Source: UBA4736 sp002404015
GTDB taxonomy: Bacteria; Chloroflexota; Dormibacteria; Dormibacterales; Dormibacteraceae
Assembly: GCA_036747295.1 (NCBI GenBank)
Contig: DAIOCN010000020.1
Span: 1-44,460, forward strand
Length of the DNA stretch: 44,460 nt
Direction: 5' to 3'
Each line of letters starts with the position of its first letter. Within the stretch, counting starts at the first letter, position 1. The position numbers and the translations under genes are program-made. Below the pieces are notes generated by a model. It was not told where the DNA came from. It saw only the letters and a list, made by a program, of their open reading frames with translations, and searched no databases. Of this stretch, positions 22,072-29,161 are shown one piece after another.

Positions 22072-23933
22072 TCGAGGCCGGGCGCTGGGTCAGCCTGTCC
22101 GGCGTCGAGCCCAAGCCGCGCTGGTCGAGCCGCCTGATCGCCTTCGTGCTCATCGTCGCGGTCAGCGTCTCCCTCCTGGGCGTGAAGCTCTTCCAGCTCC
22201 AGGTCGGCCAGGGTTCCCGGCTGGCGGCGCTGGCCCTTGACAACCGCGTTCACCGGCAGCTCCTGTACGCCGATCGCGGCATCATCTACGACCGCCACGG
22301 TGTCCAGCTGGCCCTCAACCAGCCCGCCTGGAGCCTGCGGGTGGTGCCGGCCGGGTTGCCCGCTACCGCCGCCGCCAGGGCCGAGGTCCTGCGCCAGGTG
22401 GCCCTCCTCAGCGGGCGCCCGGGGACCGAGATCCGCGACGTCCTGGCCAAGGCGCCCGACTTCTACGCGCCGGTCACCGTCCAGGAGAAGCTGACCGCGC
22501 AGCAGGCGCAGGCGGTGGACGAGCGCTTGCCAGGCCTGCCCGGGGTCGAGCTGGACAGTCGGCCCGTGCGCACCTACGTGGACCCAGCCGACTTCGGACA
22601 TGTCACCGGCTATACGGGCCGGGTGGACGCCGCCGACCTGGCGCGGCTGGCGAGCCAGGGTTACCAGGCGGACCAGAGTCTCGGCAAGACGGGCGTCGAG
22701 GCCGGCCTGGAAGCGCTGCTGCGGGGCAAGGACGGCTGGGCCGACCAGGAGACGGACGCCCAGGGCCAGGTCGTCAAGACGGTCCGCTCGCAGGCCCCCG
22801 TCCCCGGCCAGAACGTCTATCTTTCGATCGACGCCAACCTGCAGAAGGCGGTCGCCTCCTACCTCCGCGAAGGCATCCGGAAGGTGGGCCAGAAAGCGGG
22901 CGCCGCAATCGTGGTGGATCCCCGCACCGGTGAGCTGCTGGCGCTCGTCAGCGAGCCCGGTTTCGACGCCAACGCGTTCGCCGGCGGGATCAGCACCGCC
23001 CAGTACCAGAAGCTCGTCCAGGACCCGGCCAAGCCGCTCTACGACCGGGCCGTGAACGGCCTCTACCCGCCCGGCTCGACCTTCAAGATGATCACCGCCG
23101 CCGCCGCGCTGGAGCAGGGCAAGATCAACGCCGCGAGCGTGCTGCCGTGCCCGGCCGCCATCCAGTACGGAGGCTGGACCTATCACAACTGGGCGGGCTA
23201 CGACATGGGCGCCATGGGCGTCCAGAAGGCGATCGCGGTCTCCTGCGACACGTTCTTCTACAGGGCGGCGGACCTGGTCGGCGATAAGACGCTGGCCGCC
23301 TACGCCCGCGCGTTCGGGTACGGCCGGGCGCCCAGCTTCGAGATACCGGGCGCTTCCGCCGGCCTCGTACCCGACGAAGACTGGCTGGCCGCCAACTGCA
23401 CGGCGGGCCAGGACTGCCGGTGGAACCCCGGGGAGACGCTGACGATGGGGATCGGCCAGTCCTACCTGCTGACGACGCCCCTGATCCAGGCCATGTACGT
23501 GAGCGCGGTGGCGAACGGCGGCACGCTGCGCAACCCGACCCTGGTGCACCAGGTCCAGGACGCCGCCGGGAAGGTCGTGGCCAGGCTGCCGGCCGCCCCG
23601 GTAGGCCAGGTGCCCGTCTCCCCGGGGAACCTGGCGACCGTGCGCCAGGGCATGCACGACTGCCTGCAGGCGCCCTACGGAACCGGCTTCCTGTTCAGGA
23701 ACGACAAGTTCAAGTACGACGGTGGCTGCAAGACCGGGAGCGCTCAGTTCGGCGGCTCGGGGACCGACCTTCCGCTGGACGCCTGGTTCACGTTCTTCTC
23801 GCCCTTCGACAACCCCGAGATCGCGATCGTGGTCCTGGTCGAGGGCGGGGGCGAGGGCCACGACACCGCCGAGCCGATCGCGGTCAAGATCGCCGACTAC
23901 TACTACGCGAACCGGGACAAGATCCGGGCTTGA
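22068..23933 (+). CDS. mrdA: Penicillin-binding protein 2 (elongasome transpeptidase)
   Basis: Class B PBP that crosslinks peptidoglycan during elongation with RodA. The 621-residue product has one N-terminal membrane helix (SRLIAFVLIVAVSVSLLGVKLFQL), a pedestal/dimerisation domain starting with LYADRGIIYDRHGVQLALN, and the transpeptidase motifs STFK near residue 336, SCD in AVSCDTFFYRAADLVG (the usual PBP2 form of SxN) and KTG in GGCKTGSAQ near 555. Length matches PBP2. GTG start overlapping the mreD stop. Confidence 0.95.
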   Translation: MIEAGRWVSLSGVEPKPRWSSRLIAFVLIVAVSVSLLGVKLFQLQVGQGSRLAALALDNRVHRQLLYADRGIIYDRHGVQLALNQPAWSLRVVPAGLPATAAARAEVLRQVALLSGRPGTEIRDVLAKAPDFYAPVTVQEKLTAQQAQAVDERLPGLPGVELDSRPVRTYVDPADFGHVTGYTGRVDAADLARLASQGYQADQSLGKTGVEAGLEALLRGKDGWADQETDAQGQVVKTVRSQAPVPGQNVYLSIDANLQKAVASYLREGIRKVGQKAGAAIVVDPRTGELLALVSEPGFDANAFAGGISTAQYQKLVQDPAKPLYDRAVNGLYPPGSTFKMITAAAALEQGKINAASVLPCPAAIQYGGWTYHNWAGYDMGAMGVQKAIAVSCDTFFYRAADLVGDKTLAAYARAFGYGRAPSFEIPGASAGLVPDEDWLAANCTAGQDCRWNPGETLTMGIGQSYLLTTPLIQAMYVSAVANGGTLRNPTLVHQVQDAAGKVVARLPAAPVGQVPVSPGNLATVRQGMHDCLQAPYGTGFLFRNDKFKYDGGCKTGSAQFGGSGTDLPLDAWFTFFSPFDNPEIAIVVLVEGGGEGHDTAEPIAVKIADYYYANRDKIRA

Positions 23934-25066
23934 CCCGAGCCGGGCGCCTGCAGCGCTTCGACCACCTCCAGCTCCTGCTGACGGGTGCGCTCTCGGGGCT
24001 CGGCCTGATGACCCTCTTCTCCGCCTCCGGCGTCGCCTTCCACCGCCAGCTGGTTTTCCTCGTCCTGGGCCTCGGGGCCTACGCGGCGGCGGCGAGCTTC
24101 GACTACCGGAAGCTGCAGAAAGCCGCGCCCGCGCTCTACGGGGCCTGCCTGCTGCTGCTGCTGGCGGTAACCGTCGCCGGCCACGTGAGGCTGGGCGCGC
24201 AGCGCTGGATCTCGCTCGCGGGCGTGCCCGTCGAGCCCTCCGAGCTGGGCAAGCTGCTGATGCTGGTCGTGCTGGCGGCCTTCCTTTCGAGCCGGCGCCG
24301 GCTCGGCAACCGCGAGATCCTGGCCAGCTTCGGCCTCGGGCTGCCGCCTGTCCTGCTGGTGCTGTTCCAGCCGGACCTGGGGACCTCCATCGTGTTCCTC
24401 TGCCTGCTGCTCGGGATGCTCTTCCTGGCCGGCGCCTCCCGCCTGCACCTGGCCGCCATTGTGGCCGGCGCCGCGATCGCGTTCCCGGTCCTGCTCCGGC
24501 TCCTGCACGGCTATCAGCGGCAGCGGCTGCAGGTTTTTCTGGACCCCTCGAAAGACCCTCTCGGCGCGGGCTACAACCTGATCCAGGCGCGGATCGCGGT
24601 CGGCTCGGGCGGCCTGTTCGGTCAGGGCTGGCTGCACGGTCACCAGGGCAGCCTCGGCTACGTCCCCGAGCGCACCACGGACTTCGTGTTCGCCGTCTAC
24701 GCGGAGCAGTTCGGGCTGGTCGGCTGCGTGCTCCTGCTCGCCGTGTTCACGGCGCTCGTCATCCGGCTCGCCCGCTCGGCCGCCGTGGCCTCGGACCGCT
24801 TCGGCCACCTGCTCTGCGCCGGTATGGCCGTGATCCTCGGCACGCAGGTCGTCCAGAACGTCGGCATGAACATCGGCGCCACGCCGATCGCGGGGATCCC
24901 GCTGCCGCTCATCTCCCACGGCGGCTCTGCCACCGTCGCGTTCCTGGCCGGACTGGGCCTCGTGCAGTCGGTGATGCTGGGGAGGCGGGCGGTGCTGCAC
25001 CAGGAGTCGCGCCCGCTCGACAGCTACCTGCTGGGCGAGTCGGGCACCGTCCGGCTGCCGATGTAG
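23930..25066 (+). CDS. rodA: RodA, SEDS peptidoglycan glycosyltransferase
   Basis: SEDS-family membrane polymerase that works with PBP2. From TTG 23930 (overlapping the mrdA TGA as TTGA) the product has 378 residues and about 10 helices. Typical SEDS sequences are GAQRWISLAGVPVEPSELGKLLMLVVLAAFLS, FQPDLGTSIVFLCLLLGMLFLAGA (with the catalytic aspartate region QPDLGT), SKDPLGAGYNLIQARIAVGSGGLFGQGWLHG, YVPERTTDFVFAVYAEQFGLVG and GIPLPLISHGGSA. The longer open frame upstream is shadow of mrdA. It is the last gene of the mre operon. Confidence 0.95.
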   Translation: MTRAGRLQRFDHLQLLLTGALSGLGLMTLFSASGVAFHRQLVFLVLGLGAYAAAASFDYRKLQKAAPALYGACLLLLLAVTVAGHVRLGAQRWISLAGVPVEPSELGKLLMLVVLAAFLSSRRRLGNREILASFGLGLPPVLLVLFQPDLGTSIVFLCLLLGMLFLAGASRLHLAAIVAGAAIAFPVLLRLLHGYQRQRLQVFLDPSKDPLGAGYNLIQARIAVGSGGLFGQGWLHGHQGSLGYVPERTTDFVFAVYAEQFGLVGCVLLLAVFTALVIRLARSAAVASDRFGHLLCAGMAVILGTQVVQNVGMNIGATPIAGIPLPLISHGGSATVAFLAGLGLVQSVMLGRRAVLHQESRPLDSYLLGESGTVRLPM

Positions 25067-25080
25067 GGAATCCCTTCCTG

Positions 25081-25086
25081 TACAAT
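25081..25086 (+). promoter_or_regulatory. -10 element of rplU-rpmA
   Basis: TACAAT, 8 bases before GTG 25095; leaderless or with a leader of one or two bases. It is located in the short gap after rodA. Confidence 0.55.
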
Positions 25087-25094
25087 CTCCGATC

Positions 25095-25613
25095 GTGCCC
25101 AAATCAGAGGGATCGCTGTCGGCTGTCGTCGTCAGCGGAGGCAAGCAGTACCGGGTGTCGCCGGGCGACCGGATCCTGGTCGACCGGATGAAGGGCGAGC
25201 CGGGCGCCGAGTTCGTGATCGAGCGCGTCCTCATGGTCGCCGAAGGCGACGACCTCAAAGTGGGCGCCGAGGCCCTGAAGGGCCTGACGGTCACGGCCAA
25301 GGTGATCGGGCACAGCCGGGGGCCCAAGATCGACGTCCTCCGCTACAAGTCGAAGAAGCGGGTCCGTGTCCACAGGGGCGCCCGCGCCGACCTGACGGCG
25401 ATCGAGATCCTGAGCGTGGGCGAGGCCAAGACCAAGGCCAAGGCAAAGGCCGCCAAGCCGGAGACTGCTGACAAGGCGGAAACTACGACGGCGGAGACCG
25501 CGACGGCGGAGACCGCGACGGCGGAGATGCCCGAGCCCGCCGTCGCCGACGACAAACCGAAGCGGGCGCCTCGGGCCAAGAAGCCCGCGGAGCCAAAGGA
25601 AGAGAGCGAGTAA
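25095..25613 (+). CDS. rplU: 50S ribosomal protein L21 with acidic/basic C-terminal extension
   Basis: L21 binds 23S rRNA in the large subunit. Residues 8-110 are ordinary L21 (SAVVVSGGKQYRVSPGDRILVDRM, then VTAKVIGHSRGPKIDVLRYKSKKRVRVHRGARADLTAIEI). The protein continues for about 60 more residues of low complexity: lysine/alanine-rich KTKAKAKAAK, a repeat of TAE-TATAE type coded by a 15-base tandem repeat (25487-25526), then KPKRAPRAKKPAEPKEES. Bacterial L21 is usually about 103 residues, here 172. Some Actinobacteria have similar tails. Start GTG; the stop overlaps the rpmA ATG (TAATG). Confidence 0.95.
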   Translation: MPKSEGSLSAVVVSGGKQYRVSPGDRILVDRMKGEPGAEFVIERVLMVAEGDDLKVGAEALKGLTVTAKVIGHSRGPKIDVLRYKSKKRVRVHRGARADLTAIEILSVGEAKTKAKAKAAKPETADKAETTTAETATAETATAEMPEPAVADDKPKRAPRAKKPAEPKEESE

Positions 25614-25867
25614 TGGCACACAAGAAGGGAGGCGGCTCCTCGCGCAACGGCCGCGATTCCAACTCTCAGCGGCTGGGCGTGAAGGTGTACGGCGGCCAGG
25701 CGGTCGAGGCGGGCGCCATCATCGTGCGCCAGCGCGGCACTCCCATCACCGCCGGACCCGGCGTCGGCGTCGGCCGCGACCACACCCTGTTCGCGCTGGT
25801 GACCGGCCAGGTCGTCTACGAGCGCGTCGGCAAGGACGGTCGCCGCGTGTCCGTCTCCGCGGGCTAG
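25613..25867 (+). CDS. rpmA: 50S ribosomal protein L27
   Basis: An 84-residue L27, near the peptidyl-transferase centre. It starts directly with MAHKKGGGSSRNGRDSNSQRLGVK, the classical N-terminus without the extra cleaved leader found in Firmicutes, and ends in KDGRRVSVSAG. It overlaps the rplU stop by one base (TAATG), so the two are coupled. Confidence 0.97.
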   Translation: MAHKKGGGSSRNGRDSNSQRLGVKVYGGQAVEAGAIIVRQRGTPITAGPGVGVGRDHTLFALVTGQVVYERVGKDGRRVSVSAG

Positions 25868-25881
25868 GCGACCCCTAGCCC
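25861..25881 (+). other. Hairpin at the end of rpmA
   Basis: GGGCTAGG (25861-25868) pairs perfectly with CCTAGCCC (25874-25881), loop of 5. It includes the rpmA stop codon. No U-run follows; it may protect the rplU-rpmA message or reduce readthrough into obgE. Confidence 0.5.
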
Positions 25882-25903
25882 CTGCCAGGGCGGCTCGCCG
25901 CCA

Positions 25904-27160
25904 ATGTCCCCGGAACAACGCGGCTCCTTCGTCGACTCGACGCAGATCCACGTGCGCGCCGGGCACGGCGGCAACGGCTCGGCCTCGTTCCGCCGCGAGC
26001 CCTTCATCCCCCATGGCGGTCCCAACGGCGGCGACGGCGGCCGGGGAGGCTCCCTGATCGCCTTCGCCACCACCGAGGCGTCATCGCTCAACAGCTACAG
26101 CAGCCGCCGATCCTGGCGCGCCGAGGACGGCAAGGCAGGCCAGGGCAGCCTCAAGGCCGGCAAGGCGGGCGCGGACATGCGGCTGCCCGTACCCCCCGGC
26201 ACGCTGGTCTTCGATGCGGCCGACGGTCGCCTGATCGCCGACCTGGACCACGAGGGCGCCGAGGCGGTCGTGGCCTTGGGCGGCTCGGGCGGGCGCGGCA
26301 ACGTGCACTTCAAGAGCTCCACCAACCAGGCCCCGCACCAGGCCGAGCCGGGCCGCCCCGGGGAGGAGCGGGAGGTCCGGCTGGAGCTCAAGCTGATCGC
26401 CGACGCTGGGCTGGTCGGGCCGCCCAACGCGGGCAAGTCCTCCCTCCTGGCCGCCATCTCGGCCGCGCGGCCCAAGGTCGGCGACTACCCGTTCACTACG
26501 CTCGATCCCGAGCTCGGGGTAAGCGAGCTGGCGGGCGGCGCGCGGATCGTGGTCGCAGACATCCCGGGTCTCATCGAGGGGGCGGCCCTGGGAGCCGGGC
26601 TGGGCCTCCGATTCCTTCGCCACGTGGAGCGGACACGAGTCCTCGTGTACGTGATCGATGTGTCAGGACCCGACCCCTGGGGTGAGCTGGAGATGGTGCG
26701 CGGCGAGGTCATGGAGTATTCGGCCGACCTGGCCGCCCGGCCCTCGGTCGTCGCCATGAACAAGGTCGACCTCTGTCCCGACGTCGAACGCCGCGCGGCG
26801 GCCCTCTACTGCTCGGCCAAGACGGGGGAGGGTGTGCCGGAGCTGCTGGCGGCGATCGGAGCGGCGCTCGAGCGGGCGCCCCGGGTCCCGCCTGCGCAGG
26901 CGGAGCCCGCGCCGATCCACCTGCGGCGGCGGGCCAAACGCGAGGCTCCTCTCGTGGAGCGACACACCTGGGGCTTCACCGTGGCCGGGGAGGCTGTCGA
27001 GGGCCTGGTGGCCCGCACAGACTTCGATTCCGAGCCTGCCCTGGAGCGCTTCCAGGTGCTGCTCGACCGGATCGGGGTCTCTCGAGCCCTGGAGGACGCG
27101 GGCGCCCAGGCCGGCGACACCGTCCGCGTCGGCGAGCTCGAGTTCGAGTACCAGCCCTGA
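25904..27160 (+). CDS. obgE: ObgE/CgtA GTPase
   Basis: Obg is a ribosome-assembly and stress GTPase. The 418-residue product has the glycine-rich Obg fold (RAGHGGNGSASFRREPFIPHGGPNGGDGGRGG and later GSGGRGNVHFKSSTNQAPHQAEPG), the G domain with GPPNAGKSSLLAAIS (P-loop), a DIPGLIEGAALGAGLG switch II, NKVDL, and a C-terminal OCT domain (WGFTVAGEAVEGLVARTDFDSEPALERFQVLLDRIGVSRALEDAGAQAGDTVRVGELEFEY). OCT is the form typical of Gram-positive and Chloroflexi-type Obg. Its TGA overlaps the probable CTG start of nadD. Confidence 0.96.
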   Translation: MSPEQRGSFVDSTQIHVRAGHGGNGSASFRREPFIPHGGPNGGDGGRGGSLIAFATTEASSLNSYSSRRSWRAEDGKAGQGSLKAGKAGADMRLPVPPGTLVFDAADGRLIADLDHEGAEAVVALGGSGGRGNVHFKSSTNQAPHQAEPGRPGEEREVRLELKLIADAGLVGPPNAGKSSLLAAISAARPKVGDYPFTTLDPELGVSELAGGARIVVADIPGLIEGAALGAGLGLRFLRHVERTRVLVYVIDVSGPDPWGELEMVRGEVMEYSADLAARPSVVAMNKVDLCPDVERRAAALYCSAKTGEGVPELLAAIGAALERAPRVPPAQAEPAPIHLRRRAKREAPLVERHTWGFTVAGEAVEGLVARTDFDSEPALERFQVLLDRIGVSRALEDAGAQAGDTVRVGELEFEYQP

Positions 27161-27777
27161 GCTCCGCCCGCCGGCCGGCGAAGAGGCTGGGGGTCGTCGG
27201 TGGCACCTTCGACCCCATCCACGTGGGCCATGTGGCGATCGCCAGGGCGGCGATCGACTGCGTCCCGCTGGACGAGGTCCTGCTGGTGCCGGCCGCCCTG
27301 CCCCCGCATCGCCGCGCCGCCGTTGCCGGCGCCGAGGACCGGCTGGCGATGAGCAGGCTGGCGGTCCAGGGCGAGCCGCGCATCTCCGTCTCGGATATCG
27401 AGCTGAAGCGAAGCACGCCGTCGTTTACGGTGGACACCCTCGAGCAGCTTGCCGCCGAGCGCCCCGGCGACGAGCTCTACCTCGTGCTGGGCTGGGACGC
27501 CGCGCGCGAGATCCGGAGCTGGCGGGAGCCGGACCGGGTCCTGGACATGGCCACCTTGGTGGTGGTAAGCCGGCCGGGGCTGCCCGCCCCGACCCGCGAC
27601 GACCTCCAGGCGGCCGGCATAGATCCGGCGCGTACCGTGCTCTGCGACGTCCCCACCCCGCCCGTCCAGGCCACCGCCATCCGGGACCGGGTCGCGGCCG
27701 GCGGCTCCCTCGACGGGCTGCTGGCCCCGGCCGTCGCCGAGTACGTGCTTTCGCACGGGCTGTACGCGCGGGCATAA
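27157..27777 (+). CDS. nadD: Nicotinate-nucleotide adenylyltransferase, probable CTG start
   Basis: NadD makes nicotinic acid adenine dinucleotide from NaMN and ATP. The nucleotidyltransferase motif GGTFDPIHVGH is present, but its first half lies upstream of the first in-frame ATG/GTG/TTG (GTG 27223), so that start would destroy the active site. The only start-like codon before it is CTG at 27157, which overlaps the obgE stop as CTGA, in the same way GTGA and TTGA overlaps are used in this region (CTG 27187 would begin right at LGVVGG). The 206-residue product continues with LPPHRRAAVAGAEDRL, FTVDTL and a C-terminal ATAIRDRVAAGGSL (family: SSTxIRxR). Confidence 0.9.
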   Translation: MSSARRPAKRLGVVGGTFDPIHVGHVAIARAAIDCVPLDEVLLVPAALPPHRRAAVAGAEDRLAMSRLAVQGEPRISVSDIELKRSTPSFTVDTLEQLAAERPGDELYLVLGWDAAREIRSWREPDRVLDMATLVVVSRPGLPAPTRDDLQAAGIDPARTVLCDVPTPPVQATAIRDRVAAGGSLDGLLAPAVAEYVLSHGLYARA

Positions 27778-27778
27778 T
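27773..27778 (+). promoter_or_regulatory. -10 element, leaderless rsfS
   Basis: CATAAT overlapping the nadD stop, 7 bases before TTG 27786. It suggests rsfS can be transcribed separately. Confidence 0.5.
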
Positions 27779-27785
27779 CGAACTG

Positions 27786-28151
27786 TTGAGCAAACCCCTC
27801 GCGCCGCTGGCGCTGGCCGAGCTCCTGATGGAGGTGGCCGAGGACAAGAAAGCGTGGGACCCCGTGATCGTGGACGTTCAGGGCAGGACCACGATCGCCG
27901 ACTACTTCGTCATTTGCGAGGGCGACACAGACCGCCAGACCCGGGCCATCGCCGACGCCATGATCGAGCGGGCCCGCGGGGCCCGGATCCGCCCCCTGGC
28001 GGTCGACGGTTACGAGGACGCCACCTGGATCCTGGTCGACTTCGACTCGGTTCTGGCGCACGTCTTTCTGCCCGGCGAGCGCTCCTATTACGACCTCGAA
28101 AGCCTGTGGTCGGCGGCGGCTAAAAACAGGAAAGCAAAGGTCGCCCCATAA
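27786..28151 (+). CDS. rsfS: RsfS, ribosomal silencing factor
   Basis: RsfS binds L14 and blocks subunit joining in starved cells. The 121-residue product has the family core KKAWDPVIVDVQGRTTIADYFVICEGDTDRQTRAIADAMIERA and GYEDATWILVDFDSVLAHVFLPGERSYYDLESLWSAA. The TTG 27786 start gives the usual N-terminus (helix LALAELLMEVAEDKKA) and lies 7 bases after a CATAAT box; the open frame extends far upstream but is shadow of obgE and nadD. It closes the rplU-rpmA-obgE-nadD-rsfS cluster. Confidence 0.95.
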   Translation: MSKPLAPLALAELLMEVAEDKKAWDPVIVDVQGRTTIADYFVICEGDTDRQTRAIADAMIERARGARIRPLAVDGYEDATWILVDFDSVLAHVFLPGERSYYDLESLWSAAAKNRKAKVAP

Positions 28152-28208
28152 TAGCAAATCCACTACTCGACAGGTAAACTTTCCTCGTTGCCATCGAGGG
28201 AAACCTGA

Positions 28209-28242
28209 TAGGATTGCCGTCAGATGATCCCAATAGGGGAGG
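28209..28242 (+). promoter_or_regulatory. Promoter and Shine-Dalgarno of the response regulator
   Basis: TAGGAT (28209-28214) may be the -10, with TTGCCA (28188-28193) as a weak -35 at 15 bases. GGGGAGG (28236-28242), 7 bases before TTG 28250, is the strongest Shine-Dalgarno in the window and fixes the start. Confidence 0.5.
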
Positions 28243-28249
28243 ACCGGGT

Positions 28250-28627
28250 TTGAGCGACGAAGTACGCGTCCTTTTCATCGAGGATGACCCCACGGTAGCC
28301 CAGATGTACAAGCTCAAACTGGAGCTGGACGGCTACCAGGTGACTATGGCCAAGGACGGCGAGGAAGGCCTTCAGCTGACCAGCGAAGTCAAGCCCGACA
28401 TCATCTTTCTCGACATCCGGCTCCCCAAGATGGACGGGTTCGCCGTCCTCGAAGGCCTGCGCGCCAACGAGGAGACGCGTCAGATCCCGGTGGTGATCCT
28501 TTCCAACTACGGGGAGAGGGAGCTTGTCGAACGGGGTCTCAAGCTGGGCGCCCTGGAGTACCTGATCAAGAGCCAGACCACCCCCGCGAACCTCTCTCGC
28601 GGCGTGGAAGGCTGGTTGAAGGAGTAG
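28250..28627 (+). CDS. Single-domain response regulator
   Basis: A 125-residue CheY-like receiver without output domain: acidic pocket E11-D12-D13 (FIEDDP), phosphoacceptor D55 (IIFLDIRLPKMDG), switch S85 (VVILSNYG) and K107 (YLIKSQ). It could act through protein contacts, for example with a histidine kinase or a phosphorelay partner, none of which is in the window. The TTG start is supported by a strong GGGGAGG 7 bases upstream; the longer frame from 28214 would include this site. It is followed 9 bases later by the HspR-like gene, so the two are probably co-transcribed. Confidence 0.93.
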   Translation: MSDEVRVLFIEDDPTVAQMYKLKLELDGYQVTMAKDGEEGLQLTSEVKPDIIFLDIRLPKMDGFAVLEGLRANEETRQIPVVILSNYGERELVERGLKLGALEYLIKSQTTPANLSRGVEGWLKE

Positions 28628-28636
28628 ACGTTCGAC

Positions 28637-28981
28637 ATGGCCGCCCGTGCCCGGGGGTCGTTGCAGTCCGGTTTCGACCTCGATAAGCCGCTCTACACAA
28701 TCAGCGTGGCCTCCGAGATCCTGGAGACCCATCCCCGCACGCTCATGCTCTACGAGGATGTCGGCCTCATCGAGCCGTTCCGGACCACCACCAACCGGCG
28801 CCGCTACTCGCAGCGCGACATCCGCAAGCTCCAGGTGATCCAGCATCTGACGCGCGAGAAGGGCGTCAACCTGGCCGGGGTCCGGCACATCCTGTCCCTC
28901 TTCGAGGTGATGAAGAAGAAGGGACTGGAGCCGCCAGCCGACTTGCGCGAGGTATTCGACAGGTACTCTGAGATCATCTGA
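28637..28981 (+). CDS. HspR-like MerR-family regulator
   Basis: A 114-residue DNA-binding protein. The N-terminal MerR helix-turn-helix (YTISVASEILETHPRTLMLYEDVGLIEPFRTTTNRRRYSQRDIRKLQVIQHLTREKGVNLAGVRHIL) matches the HspR group, repressors of dnaK and clpB that bind HAIR operators in Actinobacteria. HspR is normally encoded with dnaK-grpE-dnaJ, which are not here; instead it follows a single-domain response regulator. No metal-binding cysteines are present. It may have a target other than heat-shock genes. Confidence 0.88.
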   Translation: MAARARGSLQSGFDLDKPLYTISVASEILETHPRTLMLYEDVGLIEPFRTTTNRRRYSQRDIRKLQVIQHLTREKGVNLAGVRHILSLFEVMKKKGLEPPADLREVFDRYSEII

Positions 28982-29020
28982 ACGGCGCGCTTGTTACTGT
29001 CAATAAATGCGCTAACAGGG

Positions 29021-29051
29021 TTGACCTGTCCGGAAACGCTGGGCGTACAAT
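29021..29051 (+). promoter_or_regulatory. Promoter of a small RNA
   Basis: TTGACC (29021-29026) and TACAAT (29046-29051), spaced by 19 bases. It is the best -35/-10 pair in the window and points into a short region that ends at an intrinsic terminator without an ORF. Confidence 0.6.
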
Positions 29052-29058
29052 GCGTTTC

Positions 29059-29139
29059 AGCTTCACTCGTGAAGCCTTGAACAGCCCTCCCTCCTTTCTT
29101 GAGGGTCCCCTGCCTAGGTAGGGGACCTTCTCTTTTTTT
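29059..29139 (+). ncRNA. Candidate small RNA with anti-Shine-Dalgarno-like loop
   Basis: About 80 bases between the TACAAT promoter and a T-run. Hairpin 1: GCTTCAC-TC-GTGAAGC (29060-29075), perfect. Then CCCTC (29085-29089) can pair with GAGGG (29101-29105), exposing the loop CCTCCTTTCTT (29090-29100); CCTCCTTTCT is the sequence usual at the very 3' end of bacterial 16S rRNA. Hairpin 3 is the terminator. No reading frame of note is inside. C-rich loops that pair with ribosome binding sites are known from several Gram-positive small RNAs, so a role in translation control is a reasonable inference. I do not recognise it as a known family. Confidence 0.6.
29104..29139 (+). terminator. Strong intrinsic terminator
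   Basis: GGTCCCCT (29104-29111) and AGGGGACC (29120-29127) form a perfect 8-bp stem with an 8-base loop, followed by TTCTC and seven Ts. It ends the short transcript that begins near 29059. Confidence 0.9.
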
Positions 29140-29148
29140 GCCAATCCT

Positions 29149-29154
29149 TATAGT
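29149..29154 (+). promoter_or_regulatory. -10 element, leaderless glycosyltransferase
   Basis: TATAGT, 7 bases before GTG 29162, just after the terminator of the small RNA. Confidence 0.6.
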
Positions 29155-29161
29155 CCGGACG

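Noticed and set aside
25487..25526. CRISPR-like or satellite repeat
   Set aside because: It is a 15-base in-frame tandem repeat within the L21 tail, with no spacers.
29099..29161. Upstream extension of the glycosyltransferase from TTG 29099
   Set aside because: It would run through the intrinsic terminator and the TATAGT box; GTG 29162 fits both promoter and protein family.
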